A stretch of DNA of 64,000 nucleotides, taken from 55-13 sp964501275 (GTDB taxonomy: Bacteria; Armatimonadota; Fimbriimonadia; Fimbriimonadales; Fimbriimonadaceae). The stretch covers positions 1 through 64,000 of the forward strand of contig CAZCSP010000003.1 of the NCBI GenBank assembly GCA_964501275.1, read 5' to 3'. This document shows positions 42,017-49,909 of the stretch, one piece after another (the stretch's first letter is position 1; the number at the start of each line of letters is the position of its first letter). The translations under genes and the position numbers were made by a program. The notes below the pieces were generated by a model. The model ran no database searches and was not told where the DNA came from. It saw only the letters and a program-made list of their open reading frames with translations.

Positions 42017-42997
42017 CTACCCCCCTTCCCGGCTGAACAGGGCCCGGATCACTTCGTCAAACTCTACTTCCTCGATGCCCACATCTTCGACGGGAAGTTC
42101 CTGGAGGATTCGGGAGGCGACCATGGCGGTCTCTTGTCGGGGGACTTCGATGATAGTTTCGCTTTCTTGGTGCTCTACGACTCGTCCAAACCCCTCGACC
42201 TGGCTGGCGGGCAGTGGTTCGCGGAAGGTGAGGCGAATGCGTTTGAAATCGGAAAACCGGTTGGCTAGTTCATCCAACTCTCCGTCGAAGATGAGCGCCC
42301 CCTGGTCGATCACCACTACTCGCTCGCATAGTTCCTGCACGTCCTGCATGTAGTGGCTGGTGAGGATGATCGTGCAGCCGTCTTCGCGGTGAAGTTGTTT
42401 GAGGAAGTCACGGATGCGCTTTTGGCTGACGACATCCAGGCCGATGGTGGGCTCGTCCAAGAAGACGACGCGGGGCGAGTGGAGCAGGGCGGCGACCAAT
42501 TCGCACTTCATCCTTTCTCCTAGGCTCAGCTTGCGGACCTGGGTGTGGATTTTCTCGGTGAGTTGGAGGGTTTCGATCAGGAATTCGGATCGTCGCTTGA
42601 ACTTCGCATCGTCCACCTCATACAGCTCTTTCAAGACCACGAAGCTGTCCCAGGCGGGGAGGTCCCACCAGAGTTGCATCTTGTTTCCCATCACCAAGGA
42701 TATCTGGCGGAGCATCTCGGGTTTGCGGTGGTGGGGCGTGAATCCCAGGACCTCGGCGCGTCCAGAGGAAGGGTAAAGAATGCCGCTGAGCATCTTGAGG
42801 GTGGTGGTTTTTCCGGCGCCGTTTGGCCCCAAGAATCCGACAAGTTCACCCTGCTCGATAGAAAGGTTAATCCCTTTGACCGCCTCCGTCTCCACCTTTT
42901 CCCGGGTGAAGAGCCCCTTGATCCCACCCCATATTCCCGGCTCCTTTTTGTGGGAAACGTAGACCTTGCGCAGGTCTTCGGTGAGGATGGCGGGCAT
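42017..42997 (-). CDS. ABC transporter ATP-binding protein (orphan)
   Basis: 326 residues. Walker A is LGPNGAGKTTTL, the signature is LSLGERMKCELVA, and Walker B is VVFLDEPTIGLD. The extra stretch LWWDLPAWDSFVVLKELYEV and the C-terminal tail of about 90 residues place it with ABC-2 type exporters (drug, lipid or polysaccharide). No membrane subunit is adjacent, so the partner must be encoded elsewhere. Confidence 0.92.
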   Translation of the reverse strand: MPAILTEDLRKVYVSHKKEPGIWGGIKGLFTREKVETEAVKGINLSIEQGELVGFLGPNGAGKTTTLKMLSGILYPSSGRAEVLGFTPHHRKPEMLRQISLVMGNKMQLWWDLPAWDSFVVLKELYEVDDAKFKRRSEFLIETLQLTEKIHTQVRKLSLGERMKCELVAALLHSPRVVFLDEPTIGLDVVSQKRIRDFLKQLHREDGCTIILTSHYMQDVQELCERVVVIDQGALIFDGELDELANRFSDFKRIRLTFREPLPASQVEGFGRVVEHQESETIIEVPRQETAMVASRILQELPVEDVGIEEVEFDEVIRALFSREGG

Positions 42998-43017
42998 AGG
43001 CGGAGGTTACCTGGTGA

Positions 43018-43830
43018 CTACTTCCAGAACAGCAGGATCAAAGCCACGAATGGGGCGGTGAAGAGGATGCTGTCGATGCGGTCCATGATGCCGCCGTGGC
43101 CTGGTAGCAGATTCCCGCTGTCCTTCAGGCCAACCCGGCGCTTCACCCAGGACTCGAAGAGGTCGCCCGCTTGGCCAAAAATTCCGGCCACCGCTCCGCA
43201 GGCCAGGGACTGGGGCAGGCCGACTCCCACCCAGGCTCCGATGCCCCAGGCGGCGAGAACACAGGCAACGAGGTTGGCAACCGCTCCCTCCACCGTTTTC
43301 TTGGGGGAGATGGCAGGGGCCAGGGGATGTTTGCCAAAGGCTTTGCCAGCAAAGATCGCGGCGGTATCGCCCGCCCACAAGGGCAGGACCGACATGAGAA
43401 CTGGTGATGCAAACAGCCAGGTGCTTGTAGCCAACGGCGACTGATGAAGGGCAAAGAGGGCCACCAGAGGACCTGCCAACCACCCCCCCTGCAATAGGGA
43501 AAGTACATGGCTCCTTTGGCCCGTGGGGTTAACGACGGTAACCGAGATAATGCCCGCAATAAAGGCCACCAGTCCTGTCTCAGCAAGGATCAAGTAGGCG
43601 GCACTATCGGGCAGGCCGTGACTGTAGGTAGACAGAGGGTAGGCCGTGGCAAGAAGGACGAGCGGCAGGCTGGCGAGTGCCAGAACTTGTCCGGTCATTC
43701 GGCGTATCTCGCCCATACCGATCAGGGCGATCAGAACTAGTAGAGCTAGGATGGGCCAAGGCGAAGTACAGAACACCGCCACCAGGACGGGAGGGATGAG
43801 GGCAAGGGCCGTGAGGACCCTTGCCCTCAT
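43018..43830 (-). CDS. cdsA: Phosphatidate cytidylyltransferase
   Basis: 270 residues, about seven membrane segments. CdsA makes CDP-diacylglycerol, the precursor of phosphatidylglycerol and phosphatidylethanolamine. The signature SWVKRRVGLKDSGNLLPGHG followed by GIMDRIDS matches the family pattern, and LPLWAGDTAAIFAGKAFGKH precedes it. Its start overlaps the stop of the LuxR-type regulator gene by 4 bp (ATGA). It is thus co-translated with a regulator, an unusual pairing. Confidence 0.93.
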   Translation of the reverse strand: MRARVLTALALIPPVLVAVFCTSPWPILALLVLIALIGMGEIRRMTGQVLALASLPLVLLATAYPLSTYSHGLPDSAAYLILAETGLVAFIAGIISVTVVNPTGQRSHVLSLLQGGWLAGPLVALFALHQSPLATSTWLFASPVLMSVLPLWAGDTAAIFAGKAFGKHPLAPAISPKKTVEGAVANLVACVLAAWGIGAWVGVGLPQSLACGAVAGIFGQAGDLFESWVKRRVGLKDSGNLLPGHGGIMDRIDSILFTAPFVALILLFWK

Positions 43831-44435
43831 CGGCTTTCCGTCTCCAAAATCGCGGCCGAGGTGAGGCGTAAGGCCACCTGGACTCGATTCTCACACTTCA
43901 GCTTGCGCATGATGACGCTTACCAAATTCTTGATCGACTGTTCCTGCAGGCCGGTGACCTCCGCGATCCGCCGGTTGGAGAAGCCCTTTGAGACCAAGTT
44001 GGCAACTTCATACTCACGTCGCGTCAATTCGATCCCAGCGCCATAGTTCTGTCGTCGCTCCCTCACACGAGGACCAGGAACTCGCACAAACGTCGCCCCA
44101 ACTTCACGAACCGTTTTGAACAGGGTCTGCGAATCTGCTTCCGTATCGAGAATCGCGTCGATACTGTGATCCCTTGGATCATAGAGACCTTTACCGCCGA
44201 TTAGTATGATGCCGAAGTCCCCATAGGCGTGCGCACCCATCACGAACTCAAGATCGTTCGAGAGGAGTCCCGACCCCGCCAATATAATAAGCTGCGCCCG
44301 GTGTTCCTTGGTCGCCGCGAGGCAGGCTCTTGGGTGGGTTTCAAGCGCCACCACGTCAAACTTGCCTTCGTGGCTCAGGAGGCTAGCTAAGGCTTCACCA
44401 CAAAGCACCTCCCGGCTACAAACAGCGATTCTCAT
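43827..44435 (-). CDS. LuxR/NarL-type regulator with degenerate receiver (paralogue)
   Basis: 202 residues with the same layout as 19336-19899. The receiver-like part (1-120) lacks the acidic pair and has Ala53 at the phospho-acceptor position (QLIILAGSGLL). The HTH block is LTRREYEVANLVSKGFSNRR and SIKNLVSVIMRKLKCENRVQ. It is likely to be phosphorylation-independent and may respond to a partner protein or ligand. Its stop overlaps the cdsA start by 4 bp, so it may control phospholipid supply (inference). Confidence 0.88.
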   Translation of the reverse strand: MRIAVCSREVLCGEALASLLSHEGKFDVVALETHPRACLAATKEHRAQLIILAGSGLLSNDLEFVMGAHAYGDFGIILIGGKGLYDPRDHSIDAILDTEADSQTLFKTVREVGATFVRVPGPRVRERRQNYGAGIELTRREYEVANLVSKGFSNRRIAEVTGLQEQSIKNLVSVIMRKLKCENRVQVALRLTSAAILETESR

Positions 44436-44471
44436 ACTTTAGTCCCATAGTTCTGAGGGCGGTGGAGTGCG

Positions 44472-44500
44472 ATCATGCTAAGCGCCCGGATAAGTGACAA
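44472..44500 (-). promoter_or_regulatory. Possible sigma-70-type promoter of the LuxR/cdsA operon
   Basis: On the minus strand TTGTCA (44495-44500) and CATGAT (44472-44477) are 17 bases apart. The -35 box matches five of six consensus bases and the -10 box four of six. It lies about 37 bases upstream of the ATG. Confidence 0.4.
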
Positions 44501-44561
44501 GTGTACCAAAAAAGCAAGAGGCACATACTATGGTCTATAGATCGCCTAATAGAGCCCATGC

Positions 44562-45194
44562 CTAGATTTTCAGAAGGACGCCGATTTTCCGCTTGACTCT
44601 CTGCAATGCGTTGTCGATAGACTTGGGCGGGCAGTCGAGCGAGATGCTCATTTCTCGGTAGGAAAGGCCATCGAGATAGCAGATAAGCACCTTCTTTTCC
44701 AGATCGCTCAGGGCATTTGCCACGGTCTCTTCGATGTCGTCCACGATCCCACTTCCCAGAACCCCTCTCTTCGGCATGCCGTCGGATTGGTTGGGAAGGA
44801 CATCGATCAGCGCGCTATCGCAGGACTCTGACTCGAACGGGCGGTTCAGGGAGACATATCCATTGAGGGGTACATGTTTTTGACGCGTGGCCGTTTTGAC
44901 AGCGGTGATGATCTGCCGGGTGACGCAGAGTTCGGCAAAGGGACGGAAGCGGTTGATGCGGTCGGATCGGAAGTCGCGGATGGCTTTGCAAAGACCAATC
45001 ATGCCTTCCTGGATAACGTCTTCCCGATCTGCGCCGACCATGAAGTAGGCCTTCGCTTTATTCTCCACCAAAGGGCGGAATCGGGTGATCAGGAACTCGG
45101 TGGCGCCGTCATGTCCGCCTTTGGCAAGGTCTACAACCTCTTCCTCTTGCATATAACCGAACCGACAAACCGAATAAACCGCCCCCGTCTCCAA
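44562..45194 (-). CDS. sigH: RNA polymerase sigma factor of the SigH family
   Basis: 210 residues. It is strikingly like the Bacillus sporulation/stationary-phase sigma-H: GADREDVIQEGMIGLCKAIR, then FAELCVTRQIITAVKTATRQ and KHVPLNGYVSLNRP are near-identical to that protein. The region 4 helix-turn-helix is SYREMSISLDCPPKSIDNAL. The start is a TTG with GGGAG just upstream, or ATG at 45152. SigH-type factors direct stationary-phase or stress genes. Nothing here suggests sporulation. It stands alone between the LuxR gene and the PKD-protein gene. Confidence 0.92.
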   Translation of the reverse strand: METGAVYSVCRFGYMQEEEVVDLAKGGHDGATEFLITRFRPLVENKAKAYFMVGADREDVIQEGMIGLCKAIRDFRSDRINRFRPFAELCVTRQIITAVKTATRQKHVPLNGYVSLNRPFESESCDSALIDVLPNQSDGMPKRGVLGSGIVDDIEETVANALSDLEKKVLICYLDGLSYREMSISLDCPPKSIDNALQRVKRKIGVLLKI

Positions 45195-45301
45195 AGCTCC
45201 CTCACCACGAATGCGCCGATTGCCTCAATGCGACCGACGCACCCTTAACTTAGTTTAAGGCATTGGGCCAAGGAATCCAATGGTTTTGCCCGAGGAATCT
45301 C

Positions 45302-45339
45302 AAAAAAGAAAGGACAGCCTTTAGTCAAGGATGTCCTTT
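45302..45339 (-). terminator. Intrinsic terminator after the PKD-protein gene
   Basis: The stem AAAGGACA/TGTCCTTT is followed on the minus strand by CTTTTTTGAG, a T-run. It lies 19 bases past the stop codon at 45359. This is the best-formed terminator in the window. Confidence 0.75.
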
Positions 45340-45358
45340 CGGGGCAGGGAAGCGGAGC

Positions 45359-46384
45359 TTACGGGTTGACTTTGACGTTGATTGTCGTCGAGTATGGTTT
45401 TTTCAAGCCGAACTGGTCGCTGATCGTCAGCGTCACCGTGAAGGTGCCTGGCTTTCGGAATTGCCTCCGAATCCATTGCCCGGTGGCGTCCTCCTGGATC
45501 CCATCTTTGTCGTCGAAGTCCCAACTGTACTTGAGGATGCTGGAACCGCCAAACCCATTTGCTCCCAACTCAATCGTATCGCCGAGAGCCAGGTTGAACT
45601 CTCGCCCGTTGGGGTCACCAGTGATCGGGGTTGTATCGTTGATCACGCGCAAGTCGCCAAGATAAAAAGTCGTCGTGACATCCCCTGCCAAGGCGATCTC
45701 TTTGACCTCCTTGTTCGTCTTGTCGAACCCGGAAATGGCTTGGAGCGGAATCGCAACGGTACGCCAGCTATTGGAGCCTGAACTGGTTGTCACCGGGATA
45801 TAGGCCTCGCTCTTCTTGTTATCGGTGGTAGTGATAATGATGCGGATTTCTTGCAGTCTTGGGCTGGCGCTCGCGCCTCCCAACTGGCCGCCCCGCCCAG
45901 GACCGCCCAACTCGCCTTGACCTCCGCTAGCACCAATCCCCGCAGCACCTCCGGGCCCGCCTTGGCCCGCTCCGCGTCCCCCAGGCCCACCAAGCCCTTG
46001 CCCGGGAGGTCCACCAAGCCCGCCTGGGGCACCGGGTCTACCTGGGCCACCAGGTCCGCCCGGTCCCATCACTTGGCCAGAATTTGCGGCGAGGAGGGTT
46101 ATTCGCAGCAGGTTGTTCTTGTCGCCAAACTTATCCGCGAGAGGAACTGGCGTGCCAAATAGCAGAAGCCCTCCCGCAAAATGATTGCGAGTTGAGATGC
46201 GGATGGAGTGCCCGCCCTCGAATGCCATTTCGTCGGTCTCGGCTGCCGTTCCCGCGCCCCAGCTCTTGAGACCGATATTCTGGTCCTTGATCATCTTGAC
46301 CGGGGCATAAATAATCGTTGCCGCCTGACCAAAGGCGATGGCCGTCGCCAGTACGCCCATGCCTGTCATCCAAATCTTGTTCAC
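45359..46384 (-). CDS. Exported collagen-like and PKD-domain protein
   Basis: 341 residues from the GTG at 46384, preceded by GGAGG seven bases upstream; ATG 46402 is possible. A signal peptide (GVLATAIAFGQA) leads into a beta region, then about 70 residues of Gly-Pro-rich sequence (PGGPGGPGRPGAPGGLGGPP), then further beta strands, then a PKD domain (WDFDDKDGI, GTFTVTLTISDQFGL). The Gly-rich tract is unlike its neighbours and is prone to length change. It begins 20 bp downstream of ymdB. The role is unknown. Confidence 0.8.
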   Translation of the reverse strand: MNKIWMTGMGVLATAIAFGQAATIIYAPVKMIKDQNIGLKSWGAGTAAETDEMAFEGGHSIRISTRNHFAGGLLLFGTPVPLADKFGDKNNLLRITLLAANSGQVMGPGGPGGPGRPGAPGGLGGPPGQGLGGPGGRGAGQGGPGGAAGIGASGGQGELGGPGRGGQLGGASASPRLQEIRIIITTTDNKKSEAYIPVTTSSGSNSWRTVAIPLQAISGFDKTNKEVKEIALAGDVTTTFYLGDLRVINDTTPITGDPNGREFNLALGDTIELGANGFGGSSILKYSWDFDDKDGIQEDATGQWIRRQFRKPGTFTVTLTISDQFGLKKPYSTTINVKVNP

Positions 46385-46404
46385 TTTTGAACCTCCGCTC
46401 ATGC

Positions 46405-47187
46405 TTACTCCGCCTCGCCGAACTGGATCCTTTCGATCGCCACGGCGCGTCCCGTATCTCTTTCGACGCTGATCGCCACCCCACAGATTACACCAGGTTC
46501 GCTCGCAACCTCAAATCTTTGTGGCAATGTAGTTCGAAACCTTTTCAAAATCACGTCTCTGTCCATTCCTAATACGCTCCGCACAGGGCCGCACATCCCC
46601 ACGTCGGTGATGTAGGCGGTTCCTCCGGGCAAAACCGCCTCGTCGGCGGTTTGGACATGCGTATGCGTGCCTACGACCGCGGTTGCTCTTCCTGCGCAAT
46701 GCCAGCCCATCGCGATCTTCTCGCTGGTCGCCTCGGCATGGAAATCGAGGAAACGGTGCTCGGTATCCAGGTCCTTGAGAAGACTATCCAGGCAGGCGAA
46801 CGGGTCGTCGTAGGAGTCCATATAGACTCGCCCGCACACGTTCATCACCGCCAACCGTACTCCATCCTTCTCCACCACGGCGAGGCCCCTGCCAGGAACG
46901 CCAGTGGGCATATTGGTTGGACGGACGATGGGTCGGTCCGTTTCCAGATAGGGTATGATCTCGCGCTTGTTGAAGGCATGGTTGCCCAGAGTGATGGCGT
47001 CTGCGCCCTGGTTGAACAACTCGTCGGCGATGTCGGGCGTGATGCCGACTCCTCCTGCGCTATTCTCGCCGTTGATGATGGTGAAGAGGGGCTGGTAGGT
47101 GTCCAGCAGGCTGGGCAAACCTTCCTTTACCGCGATGCGTCCCGGCTTGCCGACTACGTCGCCTAGAAAAAGTATCTTGTAATGCAA
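46405..47187 (-). CDS. ymdB: TIGR00282-type metallophosphoesterase (YmdB-like)
   Basis: 260 residues from the TTG at 47187, which aligns with the usual YmdB start (KILFLGDVVGKPGR); the frame extends to 47328 without family support. Motifs NGENSAGG, LGNHAFNKRE, DFHAEATSEK and GTHTHVQT give the full di-iron metal site. YmdB is a cyclic-nucleotide phosphodiesterase that interacts with RNase Y and affects biofilm and stationary-phase fate in Bacillus. RNase Y is encoded only about 3 kb away, as in Bacillus where rny-ymdB are adjacent. Confidence 0.9.
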   Translation of the reverse strand: MHYKILFLGDVVGKPGRIAVKEGLPSLLDTYQPLFTIINGENSAGGVGITPDIADELFNQGADAITLGNHAFNKREIIPYLETDRPIVRPTNMPTGVPGRGLAVVEKDGVRLAVMNVCGRVYMDSYDDPFACLDSLLKDLDTEHRFLDFHAEATSEKIAMGWHCAGRATAVVGTHTHVQTADEAVLPGGTAYITDVGMCGPVRSVLGMDRDVILKRFRTTLPQRFEVASEPGVICGVAISVERDTGRAVAIERIQFGEAE

Positions 47188-47245
47188 AGCAGGGGATAGG
47201 ATACTTGTTGTTGGCGTTGATCCGACAAAGCGGCATAATGCAGAT

Positions 47246-47758
47246 ATGAAAACCCGGTCCGCCTTTGCCCTCGTCACTCTCGGAATCTGTACGCTTGCAG
47301 TCGCTTTCCAGGATGCCAACGCGGTCAAGGCCGTGATTCAAAAGGAGATGAACGGCTACGTCGCCGCGATGAAGCAGCGCGACGCCAAAGCGGTGGAGAA
47401 GTTCATCCTCGCCAACTTCGCGCCCGAATTCAAAGACACCGATATGCGCGGCACCAGTCGGAATCGGCAGGAAACCATCGACGCAGTTCATTCGAACATC
47501 TCGATGCTGAAGTCAGTGAAGTCCATGACCTTGACCATCACCACGATCAAAGTGACAGGAAACAAGGCGACCACTACGGAGCGCATGGTCTTGGACGCCA
47601 CGATCACCGGAATCGCCGATCCCGCCAAGCCAAGTTCGCTCAAAGTCGATTCCACCTGGAACGGCACCTATGTGAAGAAAGGCGCCAAGTGGCTCTGCAC
47701 GGCGTCCAAGACGGTGAAAGAGAAGGTGCTGATTGACGGGAAGGTATTGGGCGGGTAG
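47246..47758 (+). CDS. Exported SnoaL/NTF2-like protein
   Basis: 170 residues with a signal peptide (1-21, ALVTLGICTLAVAFQ). The rest fits a DUF4440/SnoaL-like alpha+beta cone: EMNGYVAAMKQRDAKAVEKF, then MTLTITTIKVTGNKATTTE and DSTWNGTYVKKGAKWLCTAS. Family members bind small molecules or act as enzymes; active-site residues cannot be assigned. It is divergent from ymdB and alone. Confidence 0.8.
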   Translation: MKTRSAFALVTLGICTLAVAFQDANAVKAVIQKEMNGYVAAMKQRDAKAVEKFILANFAPEFKDTDMRGTSRNRQETIDAVHSNISMLKSVKSMTLTITTIKVTGNKATTTERMVLDATITGIADPAKPSSLKVDSTWNGTYVKKGAKWLCTASKTVKEKVLIDGKVLGG

Positions 47759-47844
47759 CTTTCTAGTTTAGGGTTTTGAAGTTGGAATGAGTCCTTGGTA
47801 GGGGCAATCTCAATACCCACTTGGCAACGCCACGGTCTCTTCCT

Positions 47845-47937
47845 CACCGCGAAGGACGCAAAGAAACAAAGACGCAAAGGGGAACCAATAGGGATTGAGG
47901 TTCTTTGCGGCCTTTGCTTCTTCGTTTCTTTGTGGTT
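47845..47937. repeat. Dispersed repeat family D (inverted repeat)
   Basis: CACCGCGAAGGACGCAAAG and following AAACAAAGACGCAAAG (47845-47879) pair with CTTTGCGGCCTTTGCTTC and GTTTCTTTGTGG (47903-47936). Short repeats with this kind of AAGGACGCAAAGAAAC wording are common and dispersed in several bacterial genomes. It lies between the SnoaL-like gene and ogt. Confidence 0.65.
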
Positions 47938-47986
47938 AGAAGTCTCCCAACCCATTGCCGTAACGCCGCAATGCCCTAATCCCGTC

Positions 47987-48466
47987 TCAAAACAAGCTTC
48001 CCGTCAACCCCTGCTCGAACTGCAATAGCTTCTCCTTCATCGAGAGGCCGCCCGCATAGCCCGTCAATGTGCCGTTGGAGCCGATGACTCGGTGACAGGG
48101 GACGATGATGGCGATCGGGTTGGTGGCGTTGGCCCTGCCTACCGCCCTTGATGCGCCGGGATTGCCTATCTCTCGGGCCAGTTCTCCGTAGGAGCGGGTG
48201 ACGCCATAAGGGATTTCGCGCAGGAGCTTCCACACCAGGTGCTGGAACTCGGTGCCCTTCGGGTTGAGGGCAAGGTCAAAGTCGGTGCGCTCGCGACGGA
48301 AGTACTCCGCCAGCTGCCGATCCACGACGGCGGTCTTGGAGGGGTCGCGCACGTATCCTTTCGGATGCTGTTCCCCAAAGTGGAGGATTTGGAGAGCGCC
48401 GTCTAGATCCACGACTGGGCTTAGAGGGCCAAAGGGCGAATCGACGACGTTGTAGTATCCGTTCAT
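47987..48466 (-). CDS. ogt: Methylated-DNA-protein cysteine methyltransferase
   Basis: 159 residues from the ATG at 48466, which overlaps the Ada/AlkA stop by 4 bp (ATGA) and so fits translational coupling; the frame extends far upstream without support. The active-site motif is PCHRVIGS with C124 as the methyl acceptor. IPYGVTRSYGELAREIGNPG and VGRANATNPIAI are standard. It repairs O6-methylguanine in a suicidal reaction. It pairs with the Ada/AlkA gene to form an alkylation-response operon. Confidence 0.95.
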   Translation of the reverse strand: MNGYYNVVDSPFGPLSPVVDLDGALQILHFGEQHPKGYVRDPSKTAVVDRQLAEYFRRERTDFDLALNPKGTEFQHLVWKLLREIPYGVTRSYGELAREIGNPGASRAVGRANATNPIAIIVPCHRVIGSNGTLTGYAGGLSMKEKLLQFEQGLTGSLF

Positions 48467-49854
48467 TTCAGGCTCTGCCATAGGTGGTAGGTTGCGAAGC
48501 TGCGATAGGGGGCGAAGGGGGACATCAGACGTTCGATCTCTTTGTGGTCCGGCTTGTGGTCCAGGTTTTGGAGGGCGATCAGTCCGGCGGTGAGACCGGT
48601 GTCGCCATAGGGGACGCAGTCGGCAAATCCGAGCGAACGCATTAGGATGTAGTTGGTCGACCAGACGCCGAGGCCTCGGGTTTGGGGAAGGGTTTTGGCC
48701 GCTCGGGTGGCGGACATCGACTCCACCTCCGCAAGCCACTCTTGACCCAACCTGGCCACGCCGATCAGGTACTCGGCTTTGCGTTGCGAGAATTGGAGAG
48801 GCAGGAGGTCGGCGGGTTCCAGCTCCGCAATTCGCTCCGGGCTGGGCGCGGCGTACAGTTCGTTGTCGATGGGCTCTCCGGCCTTCTCAAAGAGTCGGCG
48901 GCGGAGAGTGTAGGCGAACGGCAGGTTGATCTGCTGTCCCAAGATCGCCCAGGCGAGGCCATCGAACAGACTGAGAGTCTGGGGGATTCTCGCGCCCAGC
49001 CTTCCTTCGATCAGCCTGATGTATCCGCGCTCCTGCGCCGACTGCTCAAAAGCCCTGGGGTCTTGAGCCAGCCCAAGGATCCGGGCCAGCGTTTCATAAG
49101 CGTCTACCGCACTCCCCTTGATGACCCTTGCCCGGATCGGATTGTCTAGGTCAAAGGCGATCAAGGTTCCTTGCGGGGTGGCCAAGCAGGCAGAGCGGCC
49201 TTCGACTCTCTCGCTGGGACTCTGAGGATCGCGGGCGAAGGATCGGAGAAAGGTATCCAAGTTGTAGCCGCTTGGGAGATGGAGGATGAAGGAATCGGCT
49301 TGGGGCAGGTTTCGGTAGTCAGACGGGGTGAGGCCGAGACGCTTTTTGAAGTTGTCGTTGAAAACCGAGAGCGACTCAAACCCGACTTCGTAGGCGGTCT
49401 GGGCGATGGTTTCGTCGGTTTCGAGGAGCCGTTGCTTGGCGGCATTCAAGCGGGCATGGGTGAGGGCGTCGCCGGGAGTGGTGTGATAGTGGACCCGAAA
49501 CAGTTCGTGAAGCTTGGTGCCCCCAACTTCTAGGGCATCGGCAAGATCGGGAAGGCAGGCGAAGTCAGAGGGGCTCCGGCGCATCCGTTCCACCAGTTTC
49601 TCAAGAGCTTCCAGTTCACGGTTTTCACCACGTTCATAGGCGTCAGGCTTGCACTTTTTGCACGGTCGAAGACCAGCCGCCTCTGCTTCGGCTCCGTTGG
49701 CAAAGAACTGGACGTTCTCTGGCTTGGGAGTTCGGGCATAGCAGGAGGGGAGGCAGTAAATGCCCGTGCTGAGGACGCCGATGATGAACTTACCATCGTT
49801 GGCGGGGTCCCGCTTCCCCAGCGTGGCCAGCATCTCCTCGCGCGTCTGCTTCAT
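48463..49854 (-). CDS. Ada-type regulator fused to AlkA glycosylase
   Basis: 463 residues. Residues 1-75 are the Ada N-terminal zinc domain with C34, C38, C65 and C68 in the normal spacing; C34 is the methylphosphotriester acceptor. Residues 80-185 are an AraC HTH (ADALEVGGTKLHELFRVHYH). Residues about 190-460 are an AlkA-type HhH-GPD glycosylase: WAILGQQINLPFAYTLRRRL, GLGVWSTNYILMRSLG, and the catalytic Asp in CVPYGDTGL. It senses methylation, activates its own operon and removes 3-methyladenine. ogt follows immediately. Confidence 0.92.
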   Translation of the reverse strand: MKQTREEMLATLGKRDPANDGKFIIGVLSTGIYCLPSCYARTPKPENVQFFANGAEAEAAGLRPCKKCKPDAYERGENRELEALEKLVERMRRSPSDFACLPDLADALEVGGTKLHELFRVHYHTTPGDALTHARLNAAKQRLLETDETIAQTAYEVGFESLSVFNDNFKKRLGLTPSDYRNLPQADSFILHLPSGYNLDTFLRSFARDPQSPSERVEGRSACLATPQGTLIAFDLDNPIRARVIKGSAVDAYETLARILGLAQDPRAFEQSAQERGYIRLIEGRLGARIPQTLSLFDGLAWAILGQQINLPFAYTLRRRLFEKAGEPIDNELYAAPSPERIAELEPADLLPLQFSQRKAEYLIGVARLGQEWLAEVESMSATRAAKTLPQTRGLGVWSTNYILMRSLGFADCVPYGDTGLTAGLIALQNLDHKPDHKEIERLMSPFAPYRSFATYHLWQSLK

Positions 49855-49909
49855 ATTGCTAGTATTGAGGCCAAACCGTCCGGGGCGCTACCGGATTTCT
49901 TCGTTCATT

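Noticed and set aside
47246..47328. Upstream extension of ymdB overlapping the divergent SnoaL-like gene
   Set aside because: YmdB proteins begin at the KILFLGDVVG strand; the extra 47 residues have no family match, so the TTG at 47187 was chosen.
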